DNA from: Rhizophagus sp. LPA8_4_AMF
Lineage: Eukaryota > Glomeromycota > Glomeromycetes > Glomerales > Glomeraceae
Reading direction: 5' to 3'
NCBI GenBank assembly: GCA_021464525.1
Contig: JADRCO010000528.1
Location: 1-31,628, forward strand
DNA: 31,628 bases
In this document: positions 19,857-30,407 of the stretch, piece after piece
How positions within the stretch are numbered: position 1 is the first letter of the stretch
How the letters are laid out: each line of letters opens with the position of its first letter
Program-made: the position numbers and the translations under genes
The notes under the pieces: generated by a model
Database searches by the model: none
What the model was told of the DNA's origin: nothing
What the model saw: the letters and a program-made list of their open reading frames with translations, nothing else

Positions 19857-20991
19857 TTGAGGAAATTGACCCATCAAACTTTTCGATCTTTCTATAAAAT
19901 TTAACGTATCTCCTGTCATTTCCTTGATAAAACAAGACTTAGTAAAGTGACAAAATTGAATATATAACGATAAGATTTTTTTGAGAGGGGATTTGTTAGA
20001 TTTATTATTGAGGGGTATATTAATTATGATATGTATAAATTAGAAAATTAGTTTTTTAATAATTATGTTAATAAATTAATTTATTCGAAGTAACAATTCT
20101 GTGGTATTCCGGATCTGAAAACCTCTGATTGAATCAAAGATCTATTTTGATTATGTGATGTTAAAAGGTAATGGAAATGTATTTGGATCTTCCATGCCAC
20201 CGTAGTACCGCAGCGACAAAGCGCACCGTTCGATCCGTGAGTTCCCGATCCTAAAGGACGGATAGAAAAAATTTTTTAAGAAAAATATTAGAGAAAATTA
20301 ATAGAAATGAAAAAAAATAAAAATTGACGCTTAGCTGGCATGCACCTTAATAATAGAAGTTTCTACACTTTTTTTCTAGTATCGATGAACCAACCTTAAC
20401 GTATTTTACCAAACATGTGATATTAACCAATTAAATTCCCTCATTTATTAAATTAATTTTCAAATTTTCGATGATGAATTTGAGGTGTCATGACGACGAT
20501 TGACGTTATGTCGAAAGCAGATTGTAGTACAATAATAGTAAGGAGTGTAATAATTAAATAACACTCTTTTTTACATTATTTTGTGAAAAATTAAAATTAT
20601 ATATTCGGGTAAATTAAAAATACTGTATTAATCGGTAAAAATTTTGATCACAAAAGATGCACCCGTCTATAATTGGCGAATTAATATCTAATAATGTATA
20701 TAATTATTTAAATTTTAAATTTACTCTTAGAATTAGTTGGGTCACAGATCTGGTATAAATTAGGTATCTGGCATTCAATTAAAAAATTATTTTTTAAAAA
20801 ACAACTGCGCCACTTTCGTATCTATTTATTACTGAAAGAAATATTAAATATTAATTATCAATGTCTATATATACAATTTTGTCCCTTTTATTTCTCTTTA
20901 ATCCATTAATAAAGGATTTTCCCTAATCATGAACGGCCGAAATCTTTAATATTCTAGTTTTTATATTTCACAATATATATATTATACCACA
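19857..20991. other. Intergenic with one GC-rich island
   Basis: Mostly AT-rich. The patch 20185-20251 is unusually GC-rich and contains GTTCGATCC (20228-20236), the form of a tRNA B box, with GGATC and GATCC at its ends. The arms do not fold well as a tRNA, so no RNA gene is called. No coding frame was recognised. Confidence 0.4.
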
Positions 20992-21712
20992 TCTTGTTCA
21001 TTTTGATTATTTTGTTCATTTTGACTAATTTGCTTGTTTAGACTATTTAGCTTATTTTGCTTTTGCCTTTTACATTATTTAACACCTATTATCGCAGCAA
21101 ATATTGCGCATATACCTCTAATTACTGCCCCTAAAATTGTGGCAATCTGTATAATAAGTGAATTAATTTGTGTTAGATATTGTAACATAAATAACCTTGA
21201 TTACTAACTGTTTGACATGAAATTCAGAACCTACATTTGATGGGAACCTGATGAGGAAGCTGAAGGAGTGGCGTTTGTTTGAATACTAGAAGTACTCTTC
21301 GGTTGCTTTGGTTGAGAAGTAGTGGGGGCACTGACAGTAGTGTTGGATTGAGTAGAAAACATAGGCTTTTGTCACTTAGAATCAGGATTCTTTGTCTTCG
21401 CAGAAGTGACTATCCTGTGAGCAACATCCATATTTGCAAGGGCTGAGGTCTTGAGCTTTGGTGTTCTTACCACCGCATTGCAAGATATAAGCAAGAATTG
21501 CATCATTCAATCACTGCCTAAATATTAAGTTGCATGATAAATTATTATCTTACAAAGTAAATATTTAGAATTATTAATCTACAGTACTTACCAGCAAGGA
21601 CAAAGCCGCAGTAAAGACCAAAGCCATCACCAGACTTGCATATGCAAGTGGAATCGCCAGTAGAGGTGAGGATAAAGAGGCCAAAAATAAAAAGATGAAT
21701 AAACCAGTTCAT
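20992..21712 (-). pseudogene. Decayed Cys-rich cell-surface protein gene
   Basis: Minus strand, three exons suggested: 21712-21592, 21517-21235 and 21146 onward. Exon 1 gives a signal peptide (MNWFIHLFIFGLFILTSTG) and CICKSGDGFGLYCGFVLAG. The donor is GTAAGT and the acceptor ATATTTAG. Exon 2 continues NDAILAYILQCGGKNTK, CKYGCCSQDSHFCEDKES, then a Ser/Thr/Pro-rich stalk (NTTVSAPTTSQPKQPKSTSS). After a GTAGGT...ATACAG intron comes IATILGAVIRGICAIFAAII, a membrane helix, and a Gln/Asn-rich tail (NKQISQNEQNNQNEQDVV). The whole layout is a type I surface protein: secreted Cys-rich head, glycosylatable stalk, membrane anchor, Q/N tail. The pieces lie in more than one frame and about four breaks are present, so it is probably inactive. 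The family name is not known to me; similar architectures occur in Rhizophagus. Confidence 0.6.
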
Positions 21713-22288
21713 CTTTTTATAAAAATTTTTGGAAAGAATTAAATAAAAATTTCCTCTTATTTTTTTTTTCTTTTTTATTAAGTTTGATGATTAATAACGA
21801 AATTGAAGGAATCTGCATTAGATCTTTTGTGTGTACAAGTGTAACCCATGATACCGTAAAAATATTACAATGTAACCATCGGGAAGTACCCGAAATTTGG
21901 AGAACGAATTGGACAAATTGTTTAAATTTTATTGAATCAGAAATCGCCTCATAATCTAAACTCTTTTATCTAAAAATTTTCAATTTTAAGTTACACGATA
22001 TTTTATAAATTAGGTAAAATCTAATGTTATTCTAAATACTTCTAACCCTATATATACAAAAAAAAAAGAAGCTTACAAATTATGTTGTTGTTTCTTACAA
22101 ACTAACTGTTTCACTTTTTTTTGTAAATGGAAAGTAAATGAATGTTAAACAATGACATTCATATCTTGCACTATGAATAAGATGTAGGCCTACATTTATA
22201 TATGTTGTACATATTATGTTACTGAAACAAAGGCAAAAAATACTCCGAATGCCTCTTCTTATTAATAATTCAAATATACTTATAGGGG
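21713..22288. other. Intergenic, nothing recognised
   Basis: Upstream region of the decayed surface-protein gene. It contains a C/T-rich stretch (TTTCCTCTTATTTTTTTTTC near 21750) typical of leaders, and no other supported feature. Confidence 0.35.
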
Positions 22289-22330
22289 GTGACAAATAGG
22301 GATCAGACTACTAAAAAAAAGTCGCTGAGA
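22289..22330 (+). repeat. Dispersed element end, copy 2
   Basis: GTGACAAATAGGGATCAGAC, identical over 20 bases to 6622-6641, then an A-tract and GTCGCTGAGA. It is preceded by GGGG and followed by GTGATCTCGCCAATCACGTG and a second CACGTG at 22371-22376. This copy looks better preserved than the 6622 copy. Confidence 0.6.
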
Positions 22331-23512
22331 TAAATGTGATCTCGCCAATCACGTGGTCGTTGATTTTAGTCACGTGATCGTAATATTGAAATGCTAAGGC
22401 TGCATGCCAAGAGTTAACTACACTCTTATGTAATATGAACTTTGATAAATAACTACTAGTGATATGAATTTGTACTTCCAATAGTATAAAAATTTGGTTA
22501 TAAGCTTCCAATCCAAATGGTTTTATTAGAAAGTTATACAATCTTGCTTCCAAGAGCACATCACTGCTAACTATCCATAATTTATGTTATTTCATGTTCT
22601 AATGTCTGCAATTCTACTTCTTATACATTAAAAATTGTAAAATTCTTAATATACGCATATGTGTTGTTAATTTAGATTCATAAAAAAAAGCGACTCATAT
22701 TTTTGTCATTCGTACCCATTCCCTGCTGTAATAAATCATGATCTGCGATCACGTTAAGTAGGTTTATTAATTTTTCTGCGCCATTCGTTTGAGATCCTTC
22801 TGGATTCAAGTTAGTGGGAGAAAAATGTCTCTTTATCATCAGTCTGGAATCTGGACATAATTCTCAATTAAAGAGTAAATTAGAAATATTTTGCTTATTT
22901 TCATAGTAACAATACATATATTCTTTAATATTTCACTTTATGCACTTGTAAAAAACACTTTTAATAAAGGGGTACGAATAAACAGTACCCGCCAAGAAAA
23001 AATAAATATAAACTTCAACATTTTTTAAAAGTCTATTGAAAATTAGTTCTAGAATGGGGATGATTAACGAACATCTTATGTATTTGGTTTTAAGTATGAA
23101 CAAAGATTAATTCAAAGTTTCTAACATAGATTGCGTAAATAAAGATGACCGAAGATGCCCTTTTTTTATATGCTCTTTTTTTATAAAGATGAATAAAATA
23201 TTAATTATGTTCTTTAAATTTACGTAATTTTTCCTTACAAAAACAATAATAATACCGTTTCGGCGATACGAAAAACCATGAGAAAACAAACGCATAAATT
23301 AAAATTTGCCACTAATTGTTTATTTTAGTCGTTATAATTTCAATTAAAGGAATAGCGATTATTTATATTTCAGTTACTAGTGTTATTTTCTATATTATTA
23401 TTTTTACGAATACTTTATCGTTAGGTATTGATTTTAATGGATCATTTGAAAAATATCACATCTACCACTCATATATAGACTAACTTATGATCGCAAAAAG
23501 AAATAAAGTATA
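22331..23512. other. Intergenic with possible MITE
   Basis: The segment 22311-22559 is open on the minus strand, but it starts at GTG and ends inside the repeat, so it is not called. ATTCGTACCC at 22708-22717 and GGGTACGAAT at 22970-22979 form a perfect 10-bp inverted pair 272 bases apart end to end, a possible small element. The rest is unremarkable AT-rich spacer. Confidence 0.35.
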
Positions 23513-23518
23513 TTTATT
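23513..23518 (-). terminator. Polyadenylation signal of the SPRY gene
   Basis: AATAAA on the minus strand, 68 bases after the stop codon at 23586. Confidence 0.45.
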
Positions 23519-23585
23519 AAACAAGGTGTACTAATTTAATTTTAGAAATAATGATATTACTGTTCTACTATACATTAATAATTTC

Positions 23586-26102
23586 CTATTCTACTTTATT
23601 TAATAATTCTTGAGAAATTATACCAGCAACGCTCGTACCATTAGCTTCTTTATACTTAAATTTTTTTTGACCAAAATTAACATTTAAACTACAAACTCCA
23701 TTAGAACCAATTGTAGGATACCAATTATAAAATAGATCGGTATAAGCGATACCCAAGTTTTTACCATTCATCGTGAAGAAAATTTGTCCAGTATTTGGGC
23801 AATAACCACAACCTATTACATCATTTACTTCACCCCATTTTTCAGCATATTTTGAACCAGTATATCCTTCATTGTGGAATGTTCTACCTTCGTCTGAATG
23901 AAAACCAACGGAATGTGTATCACAACCAGGTAATCTTAAAGTAAACAAAAAAAAAAAAAATTAAAAATTGTTTAATTTAATTATGAAAATTTTTTTTAAT
24001 ACCTGTTAATTGAATAATTTTTCGTGGCAAGACCAATAGCAATTATTGTTTGATCATTATTCGGATTTGACAAAATTGTTATTTCAAAGTAATAGAACCA
24101 ATATTCTATTAGTGGTGAAGAAGACGAAGGTGATCGGTAGCAAATATGTTAGTAGAGGATCATAGTAAATTAGTAATAAGACTTAATATAAATAATTCTT
24201 ACGCATATTCAAAGCAATAGTATCAAATGGTATATTGTTAATATTAGATAAAGGATAATTTGTTTGTATCATAACGTCTGATTTAGCATTAAAAGAAATT
24301 TTAATAATCCCATCATTTCCATCATTTCCATCATTTCTATCATTATCATTATCAACGATTTTAATCTTATCGGTTTCTCCGTAATAAACGATCTCAATCT
24401 CATCATCTTCTTTATCAGATATTGCATCAATTTTTATTATATTTAATAATAAAAATCTTGATTCAGGTATAAATTTCCATGCATTGATCCCTAATCTTTT
24501 TAAGTAATATTCATCTGACTTTGGATCTTTTCCTAAAAATTTTAAAAATTTTTTTAAATTTTTTTTTAAAAACTCTTTAACGTTTTGTAATGGAATTTGT
24601 TTATTTTTTGGACCATATACTAAAATAAATAAAATAAATTAGCATATAAAATATTAGAGTAATAAAATAATAAAATATTTTCAATTTCTTTACTACTTAA
24701 CTTTGTAAAATGACTTTTTCGTCAATGTATTTTTGACATAACCAAGTATTAATAATTAAAATTATTAGGAAAAATAATACGAATGTAACTAAAAGATATA
24801 TAAAAAAATTTAGTTTAAATTTTTATAAATTATTCAGTCAATTTAAATAATAAGAATTTAAATAAGATTTTATGTACTTATAAATATCTCTATTCTAATT
24901 GTAACACCACCACTAGTATTAAAAGTAGCAAAATTAACTAAAATTATCAGATATAAATAATTTAATATTTTTAAATTATTTGAGAAAAAATAAATAAATT
25001 ATAATTACCATTAATATTATCACTAAAAATAATAGATGAATAATAATGAATACCAATTAATATTACAAATAGTAATATTACTTCAATTATAATTGCAAGA
25101 TAAAATAAAACATAAAGTTTTTTTGAACATTTTTGTATCACTAAGAAAACATTTGAAATTAGAATAATTACAATAACACTATATATTTCAGTAATTTTAA
25201 CAGGTATCTTCCCGTAAGCTCTATTTATAAGAATCCCAAATACAAGTAATGATATTGATAACGCAATCCCAAAAAATGAAACTGAAATTAGAAGCAATAT
25301 CCTCTCAAGTTGATAAATAATATTGATATCTAGTAGAAAATAGATTAATATCATTATCATGATAGTAAAATTAAAGAGAATTTAACTAACTTACTTCTCT
25401 GATCATTATTCAATTTAGACTTCCTAATCCACTTCCAAGATCTAATAAAATAATGATAATAATAATTTAGTTTTTATTAAAAAAAATAGGATAGAAATAA
25501 TTATTAATAATTACCCTAACAATGAAACACAAATTATTATAAGAGTAAATTGAAATATTCCTAAAATTATCACCAAAGGTATATATTCGCGTATATAATA
25601 TTTTGATGAAATTTCATTTATTTCATCCTTAACCTTGTCTATATCACTTTTGTTATCAGGGTCGCTTAATCGTAATTTATTAATTTCTTCTATATACTTA
25701 CTAACCTCTCCATTACTTAATTCAATTAAAATTTGATTACCAAATTCTTATCGTAATAATTAAATGAACTATTTAGTATTTACAAAATACAATTAATATT
25801 TACGCATACGTAGTTCTTAAAAAATATTTACCAAAAAAATAATCAAATTTGATAATATTACAAAGCGTTATCCCAATTGGAACAAAATTTACAATTAAAA
25901 ATGCAATAAAATGCAATATGGTTTTATAAAAGACTGCAGATAATCCAGCAAAAAGAACGAATGGAACTGTGATCCATAATGATGATGTCGAAGTAATTCG
26001 GAATTTAATATAAAAAGGGTAAATAATAAGAAGAACAGTTTCGGTTATAATTATAAAAATGAATAAAAAATTTAATATTCTTAAATTTTTAACGCTTAAC
26101 AT
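23586..26102 (-). CDS. Eight-span membrane protein with C-terminal SPRY domain
   Basis: Nine exons on the minus strand: 26102-25832, 25746-25515, 25441-25395, 25329-25009, 24937-24878, 24788-24702, 24619-24203, 24105-24003 and 23934-23586. They sum to 1887 bases (628 aa) with every junction in frame. The start is the ATG at 26102 (MLSVKNLRILNFLFIF). Hydrophobic spans lie at about residues 9-31, 40-58, 61-83, 147-167, 194-217, 233-249, 256-278 and 309-326. A charged linker (about 92-145) separates the first three from the rest. After residue 330 comes a Lys-rich helix, an Asp/Asn/Gly repeat (NDNDRNDGNDGNDG), and a SPRY/B30.2 domain at about 480-605 (IAIGLATKNYSINRLPGC, VGFHSDEGRTFHNEGY, GEVNDVIGCGYCPNTGQIFF, NWYPTIGSNGVCSLNVNFG). 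SPRY domains bind peptides, so a membrane sensor or adaptor role is plausible but inferred. The exon 7-8 boundary may have an alternative or lost acceptor. Divergent from the gene at 26606. Confidence 0.85.
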
Positions 26103-26605
26103 GTTAAAATTAAAAATGTACAATTCAAAGAATTGTATTTATTATCTGTTTATATAGGTAATATCATATCCGGCTGAAGCCGGATAGAACCATTTTTATC
26201 CGAATAAATATTGAATACTCAAACCAAACAGGGATATGATTCTGATTCGACGGGTTAAAACTCGTTGCATTTAAATAGTCAATTTGAGTCAAATAATTCG
26301 AGTCTATTTACCAGATCGGAGGGCTAGCTACTAAAGCAAACTAGATTAATTGTAATTTTGATTATAATAATTAAATTTTTAATTAAATAGATGTAATCAC
26401 TGTTTTATAAAAAAAGCCGCAGAAAAAGCACAGCCAATCTACAAAAGAAATTTTATATAATCCAATTCGGATTGTGATTATGATGTAACTATCCGCGAAA
26501 CTTAGCCGCATTCCTGATTGCGGAAGTTCTATATCTGAGCCGGGTGATCGTCAATCATCAATAATACTGGACAGTTTATTTTTCGAAATTTGCACTAAAT
26601 TCAAA
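26103..26605. promoter_or_regulatory. Shared upstream region of a divergent gene pair
   Basis: 503 bases separate the two start codons. It holds a perfect hairpin at 26167-26186, a paired CCGCATTCCTGATTGCGG dyad at about 26507-26524, and GC-rich patches (GCCGCAG, GAGCCGGG). No clear TATA box was seen on either side. Shared control is inference. Confidence 0.4.
26167..26186. repeat. Perfect 9-bp stem palindrome
   Basis: TATCCGGCT and AGCCGGATA separated by GA, 65 bases upstream of the SPRY gene start. It is a candidate binding site for a dimeric factor or a short cruciform; it is too compact to be an RNA terminator in this context. Confidence 0.6.
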
Positions 26606-27799
26606 ATGATATTCCCAGAAGCTAAACCATCAACTGAACCTTTTTCTTTTATTTTTTTAAAGAAATTATGCTCTCTTTCACTTATAATTGCACTTCTTAT
26701 TTATACTTATAATCAATTTTCAAAATTTTCTATTTCGACTACTGAACCTAACCTAATTTCCAGTATAAAACATGCAAATTTAGGCAAAATTGTTATCAGA
26801 ATTTGTAGTGTAATTCCTATAAATTGTAATTACTCTTCTAATATTTTATCCGTTAATTATATTGACTTTAATTCAAGTCAATGCGAAACAACTGGGCCTA
26901 TAATAAATAATTATGTTCCTCATATTTGTAATAATGGTGGTGAAAGTTATTACTATAATTTTGACTATCAGATGGAGAATAGAATAGTAATAACCCCTAA
27001 TATCACTGAAGCTTATTTAGATGGATTTAAAATAGACAAAGTTTATCCATCATCTTCTAGCTTTAATTTGGTTTCTATTATTCCTTTATTTATTGTGAAT
27101 GAACAAGCTGCAGTCGTATATTATTCACCTATAATCAACAAACGTATATTTAGTAAGTATGTTTACGGTCTTGTGGGTGGATTAGAAGAAGAATTCGTTG
27201 ACTTTAATGCACATACGGATCATATAACAAATTTATCAACTCCAAATACAACAATGCTTATATTAAGACCTATATCAAAGGATATTTTTTATCGAGAGGA
27301 ATCTTATTATGATCGTAACTATCAATTTGATTTTTTTTTTAATTTTCAGTGAAAATAATAAATTGAAATCTTTATTCCTATTTTTCTCTTTAGTTGCCTC
27401 GATTTTATCAAGAATCGGTGGATTCTTTAGTTTTTTGTCAGGAATCTTTATATTTTTATTTGGAGCATCTAAGTTAGCGCCATGGTAAGTTAAATAATAA
27501 TTTTATACAATTTGTAATTAGAGTATTCATAATATTTTATTTCTTTTGATAGGGGAGTTTTGCAAACATATGTGTTTAGTTACTTATGTACAGATTATCA
27601 AAGAAAACTTGCAAGGAAACTTAAAAAAAAATACGAACCAATTCCATTCATTAGTGGAAGGACGAAAAATGTTACATTGGAAGAACGAGTCCAAAATATG
27701 GAAAATATGCTTAAAGAATATTATATTAATACTGATTTTTTGAATTTATTAGTAGAAGATAATAATAAAGTCAATGATGAAGCCGATAATAAAGTTTAA
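26606..27799 (+). CDS. Two-span membrane protein with glycosylatable ectodomain
   Basis: Three exons: 26606-27314, 27394-27484 and 27553-27799, together 1047 bases (348 aa), in frame at both junctions (GTAACT...CTCTTTAG and GTAAGT...TTGATAG). A membrane helix at about 21-35 (LCSLSLIIALLIYTY) is followed by an ectodomain of about 200 residues with several Cys (RICSVIPINCNY, SSQCETTG, PHICNNGGESYYY) and five N-glycosylation motifs (NYS, NSS, NIT, NLS, NTT). It ends IFYREESYYD, then IGGFFSFLSGIFIFLFGASK, a second helix across the exon 2 region. The cytoplasmic tail is basic then coiled (YQRKLARKLKKKYEPIP, VTLEERVQNMENMLKEYY). This layout matches a multicopy Glomeromycotina membrane family of unknown function, from memory. 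Reading on without the first splice hits a stop soon after, which supports the intron. Confidence 0.8.
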
Positions 27800-27815
27800 A
27801 TGTATTAAGTGTAAT

Positions 27816-27821
27816 AATAAA
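27816..27821 (+). terminator. Polyadenylation signal
   Basis: AATAAA 17 bases after the stop of the two-span gene. Confidence 0.4.
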
Positions 27822-28502
27822 TATATCTGTAGTTAAGCGTTATTTTATTTTGTTTGTTATCTGTTGATATGTAAATTTTTATCTAGAAAACCAATAAATT
27901 TCCTTTTGTAATTACGATTGATATTACTACTAAAAAAATTGGAAGTTTTTAAGTTCAGGAAGAGGCAATTATCTCACTACGCAAATTTGATGTTTCTTTA
28001 CAATGAACACTGCCGATCCTCAAATTTAATTAGATGATCCATTTATTAAGATATTGTACGCCACAGAATCGATCATACATGAAATTTATGAGAATGAAAG
28101 TTCTTAAATGTCTATAATAAACCAAATTAACACTTTTTGTCAAGGTCTACAACATAATAAAGCGTTTCCCATGCATTTATATTAATATAATTATCCGAGT
28201 AGGATACAGTCATGCACTGTCCACCAATCAGAATGCAACAGATAAAAGCACATAACGTGATTTTTTCTAACGCTTCGGACACTTCAACAGCTCCCGTTAT
28301 CTAGTTTACAGATCATGTGGGAAACGTCAAAAAAACTTTCAAAATATTAATAAATACAAAAACTCATTACCGACAACAGTTCAAATCTTCAAACCGATGA
28401 TTACCGATCTTCAACAAGACGAACACTGAAGAGATCCTCCGCCAAAAATACAACCGATTATTTAATGCTGACCTTGCTTCAAATATGTGATCCTAAATTG
28501 GA
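27822..28502. other. Intergenic, nothing recognised
   Basis: Spacer of moderate AT content with stops in all frames read. No element end or RNA gene was seen. Confidence 0.35.
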
Positions 28503-28573
28503 TACTCAAGTGGGATACCACCATATAATATGATCATATTATAATTATTATATGGTGGTATCCCACTTAGAGT
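28503..28573. repeat. Long hairpin, 23-bp perfect stem
   Basis: 28508-28530 (AAGTGGGATACCACCATATA then ATA) is the exact reverse complement of 28546-28568, with a 15-base loop. The outer TACTC/GAGTA extends the stem by five pairs past a one-base bulge. The centre (28526-28543) is itself an 18-base palindrome around TGATCA. The arm contains the ACCACCATATAAT motif of the neighbouring minisatellite. Confidence 0.85.
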
Positions 28574-28785
28574 AGATTATAGTACCACTATATAATCTTA
28601 ATACCACTATATAATCTAAATACCACTCTATAATCTAAATACCACCCTATGATCTAACTATCGCTATATAATCTGAATACCACTATATGTTCTGAATACC
28701 ACTATATAATCTAAAATAAAATCTAACTACCACCATATAATCTAAATAATATAATCTTATTACCAGCATATAACCTACATATTTT
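28574..28785 (+). repeat. 19-bp minisatellite, about ten copies
   Basis: The unit is close to ATAATCTAAATACCACTAT. Six consecutive copies keep exact 19-base spacing with one to four changes each; later copies are interrupted. More copies recur at about 28855-28920 after a gap. The 19-base phase and the shared motif with the adjoining hairpin suggest a common origin. Confidence 0.85.
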
Positions 28786-28854
28786 CCCGTATCAGGTATC
28801 TATTTTATGATCTGGTTATCCCTTTAAACCTTTCCTGCTATTCATATTTTTTAC

Positions 28855-28920
28855 TATCATATAATCTAATTACACCCACCATTTAATCTAACTATCACTA
28901 TATAATCTAAATATCACTAT
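28855..28920 (+). repeat. Outlying copies of the 19-bp minisatellite
   Basis: ATATAATCTAATTAC, ATTTAATCTAACTATCACT and ATATAATCTAAATATCACT match the unit of the array ending near 28785. The separating 70 bases are unrelated. Confidence 0.7.
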
Positions 28921-29157
28921 TTTCTTCTTGCTCCTAATCCGTTTACACGCCAAATTTTATATTGTTGGTGCTGACCTTCTATACCTGTTTGGATACCTGG
29001 TTCTATGTTAAGTTTGTTAACTCTCTGTAACTGTTTAGATGCCAGATTCTATATTGAGGTGCTTACCTTTTTGCGCCTGTTTGATTGCCTGTTAAAATGC
29101 CAAATTGTGGTAAAAAAAATATCACGTCGGGTGGCGCAGTAAATTCGCAGTTAATTT

Positions 29158-29188
29158 CGGCCGACATTATGCCATAATTCCGGCCGAC
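29158..29188. repeat. CGGCCGAC direct pair flanking a dyad
   Basis: CGGCCGAC occurs at 29158-29165 and 29181-29188. Between them lies ATTATGCCATAAT, a palindrome around one C. GC-rich sites of this kind are unusual in the surrounding DNA. Confidence 0.55.
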
Positions 29189-29223
29189 CTTTAGAGCACA
29201 TGATTTGGGATCCAACTTGGCAC

Positions 29224-29472
29224 TAGTGTTACGATCTGGATGAATCCGTCATCCGTTCAATCTGGTCCGAAAATAAACGGATAATCTGGATGAGAAAGTT
29301 ATATGTACATTCCGGATGATTCAGATCCAATCTGCTAAAACATAGAGATAACAGATGACGGATTGATCCAGATTCAAATCAGATTACAGATCATAAAATA
29401 TGTGATTTGATCTGATCTGTCTCGAATCAGATTTGTGGATACAAATCAGATCAGATTTTTTTCAGAACACTA
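29224..29472. mobile_element. Candidate small element rich in CAGATC/GATCTG dyads
   Basis: TAGTGTT at 29224-29230 and AACACTA at 29466-29472 form a 7-bp inverted pair, 249 bases overall. Inside are about a dozen copies of AATCTG/CAGATT and GATCTGAT/ATCAGATC motifs on both strands, some overlapping. No coding capacity. The short end match makes the boundaries uncertain; it could instead be a decayed satellite. Confidence 0.4.
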
Positions 29473-29548
29473 ATCACATGCATATGATTTTTTCCCTATA
29501 ATGTAAATTTTTTCTCTGCTACAAAAATTCTATATATTTACATAATAA

Positions 29549-29846
29549 ATGACATACCTACAAACTGTTACTGAATCAAAACAAAAAAAAACAAAGAGAA
29601 TGAAACTCTATGCTGGAAATAATGGTAAGTTTATGATTTTATAAATTTGTTTTCAGGTAATAAACTGATTTTTTTATTACATTAACTTCTCCAGCTGTTT
29701 TAGAATATTTCAAAACTAATGATAGAGAAACATAGACTTATGAACATTTTTAAATGAAATAAGAAATAATCATAATTTCACCACCATATTCTGATGATTG
29801 GAGTAGCTTAGATGATGCATGGTGGTATATCTATCATACTGATAAA
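29549..29846 (+). pseudogene. Decayed two-exon gene piece
   Basis: Exon 29549-29624 starts with ATG and reads MTYLQTVTESKQKKTKRMKL then YAGNN, ending at a perfect donor (GTAAGT). Exon 29695-29846 follows an acceptor (ACTTCTCCAG) in phase and reads VLEYFKTNDRET, later EIIIISPPYSDDWSSLDDAW then WYIYHTDK, ending at GTAAGA. The conserved splice sites and phases show this was a real gene, but the second exon is interrupted several times. The family is not recognised. The decayed pieces downstream at 30408-30936 may belong to the same gene. Confidence 0.5.
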
Positions 29847-29899
29847 GTAAGAAAAAGTTTTATGCATATGTACTTTATTAACTTACCAATGTAAGGGTA

Positions 29900-30140
29900 C
29901 TTTTGAGTTGTAGTTATATTTATGGTATAATCTGATCCAGAGGTTTGCTGCAGTTTTTGGCGCCTAAGTAATGAGTAAAAAGTGCTTTTGGGTTGCAGTT
30001 ATATTTGTGATATAGTACTATATGATCTGGAAGTTTTGCTGAAGTTTTTGGCATCCAAGCGATGCACTTTTGGATTGTAGTTATATTCATGATATAGTCT
30101 GATTCAAAAGTTTTACTGAAGTTTTCAGTGCTCTCTCATT
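29900..30140 (+). repeat. Tandem triplication, 82-85-bp unit
   Basis: CTTTTG(A/G)(G/A)TTG(T/C)AGTTATATT begins copies at 29900, 29985 and 30067. Each also contains GTTTTGCTGAAGTTTTTGG-like sequence. The array lies between two sets of decayed exons and may have expanded within an intron. Confidence 0.8.
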
Positions 30141-30407
30141 GTGACTTGCTATAGGATGAAAATGATAAATGTTAACAAATAAAGTCTTTTTTATAAGACA
30201 TTATTCTTGAATGTGAAAAGTATAGTATTCTAATATTAACATTTTTTAAGGATTATGTAAAAAGTAATTATTATTAATTATATTTCTTAATCTGCCAAAA
30301 ATAGAGAAATGTCAGGGAAAATTATGTAATAGAAGGCATAAGATAAAGTCCTTAATAAAGCAAGGTTTTGCAGTTCAGATAAAGTTATCTCTACTGTTAA
30401 CAAATAA

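Noticed and set aside
20185-20251. tRNA-like patch with GTTCGATCC and GGATC/GATCC ends
   Set aside because: The T arm needs a bulge and no good D or anticodon arm forms; 67 bases is short. It may be a tRNA-derived remnant but is not called.
22311-22559. 82-codon minus-strand frame
   Set aside because: Starts at GTG and its C-terminus lies in the dispersed element end, so it is probably accidental.
22708-22979. ATTCGTACCC / GGGTACGAAT inverted pair as a MITE
   Set aside because: Ten matching bases over this distance can occur by chance, and no target duplication was seen; mentioned only in the spacer entry.
23107-23295. 62-codon minus-strand frame
   Set aside because: Low-complexity Ile/Lys/Phe composition, no start context and no splice links to the SPRY gene.
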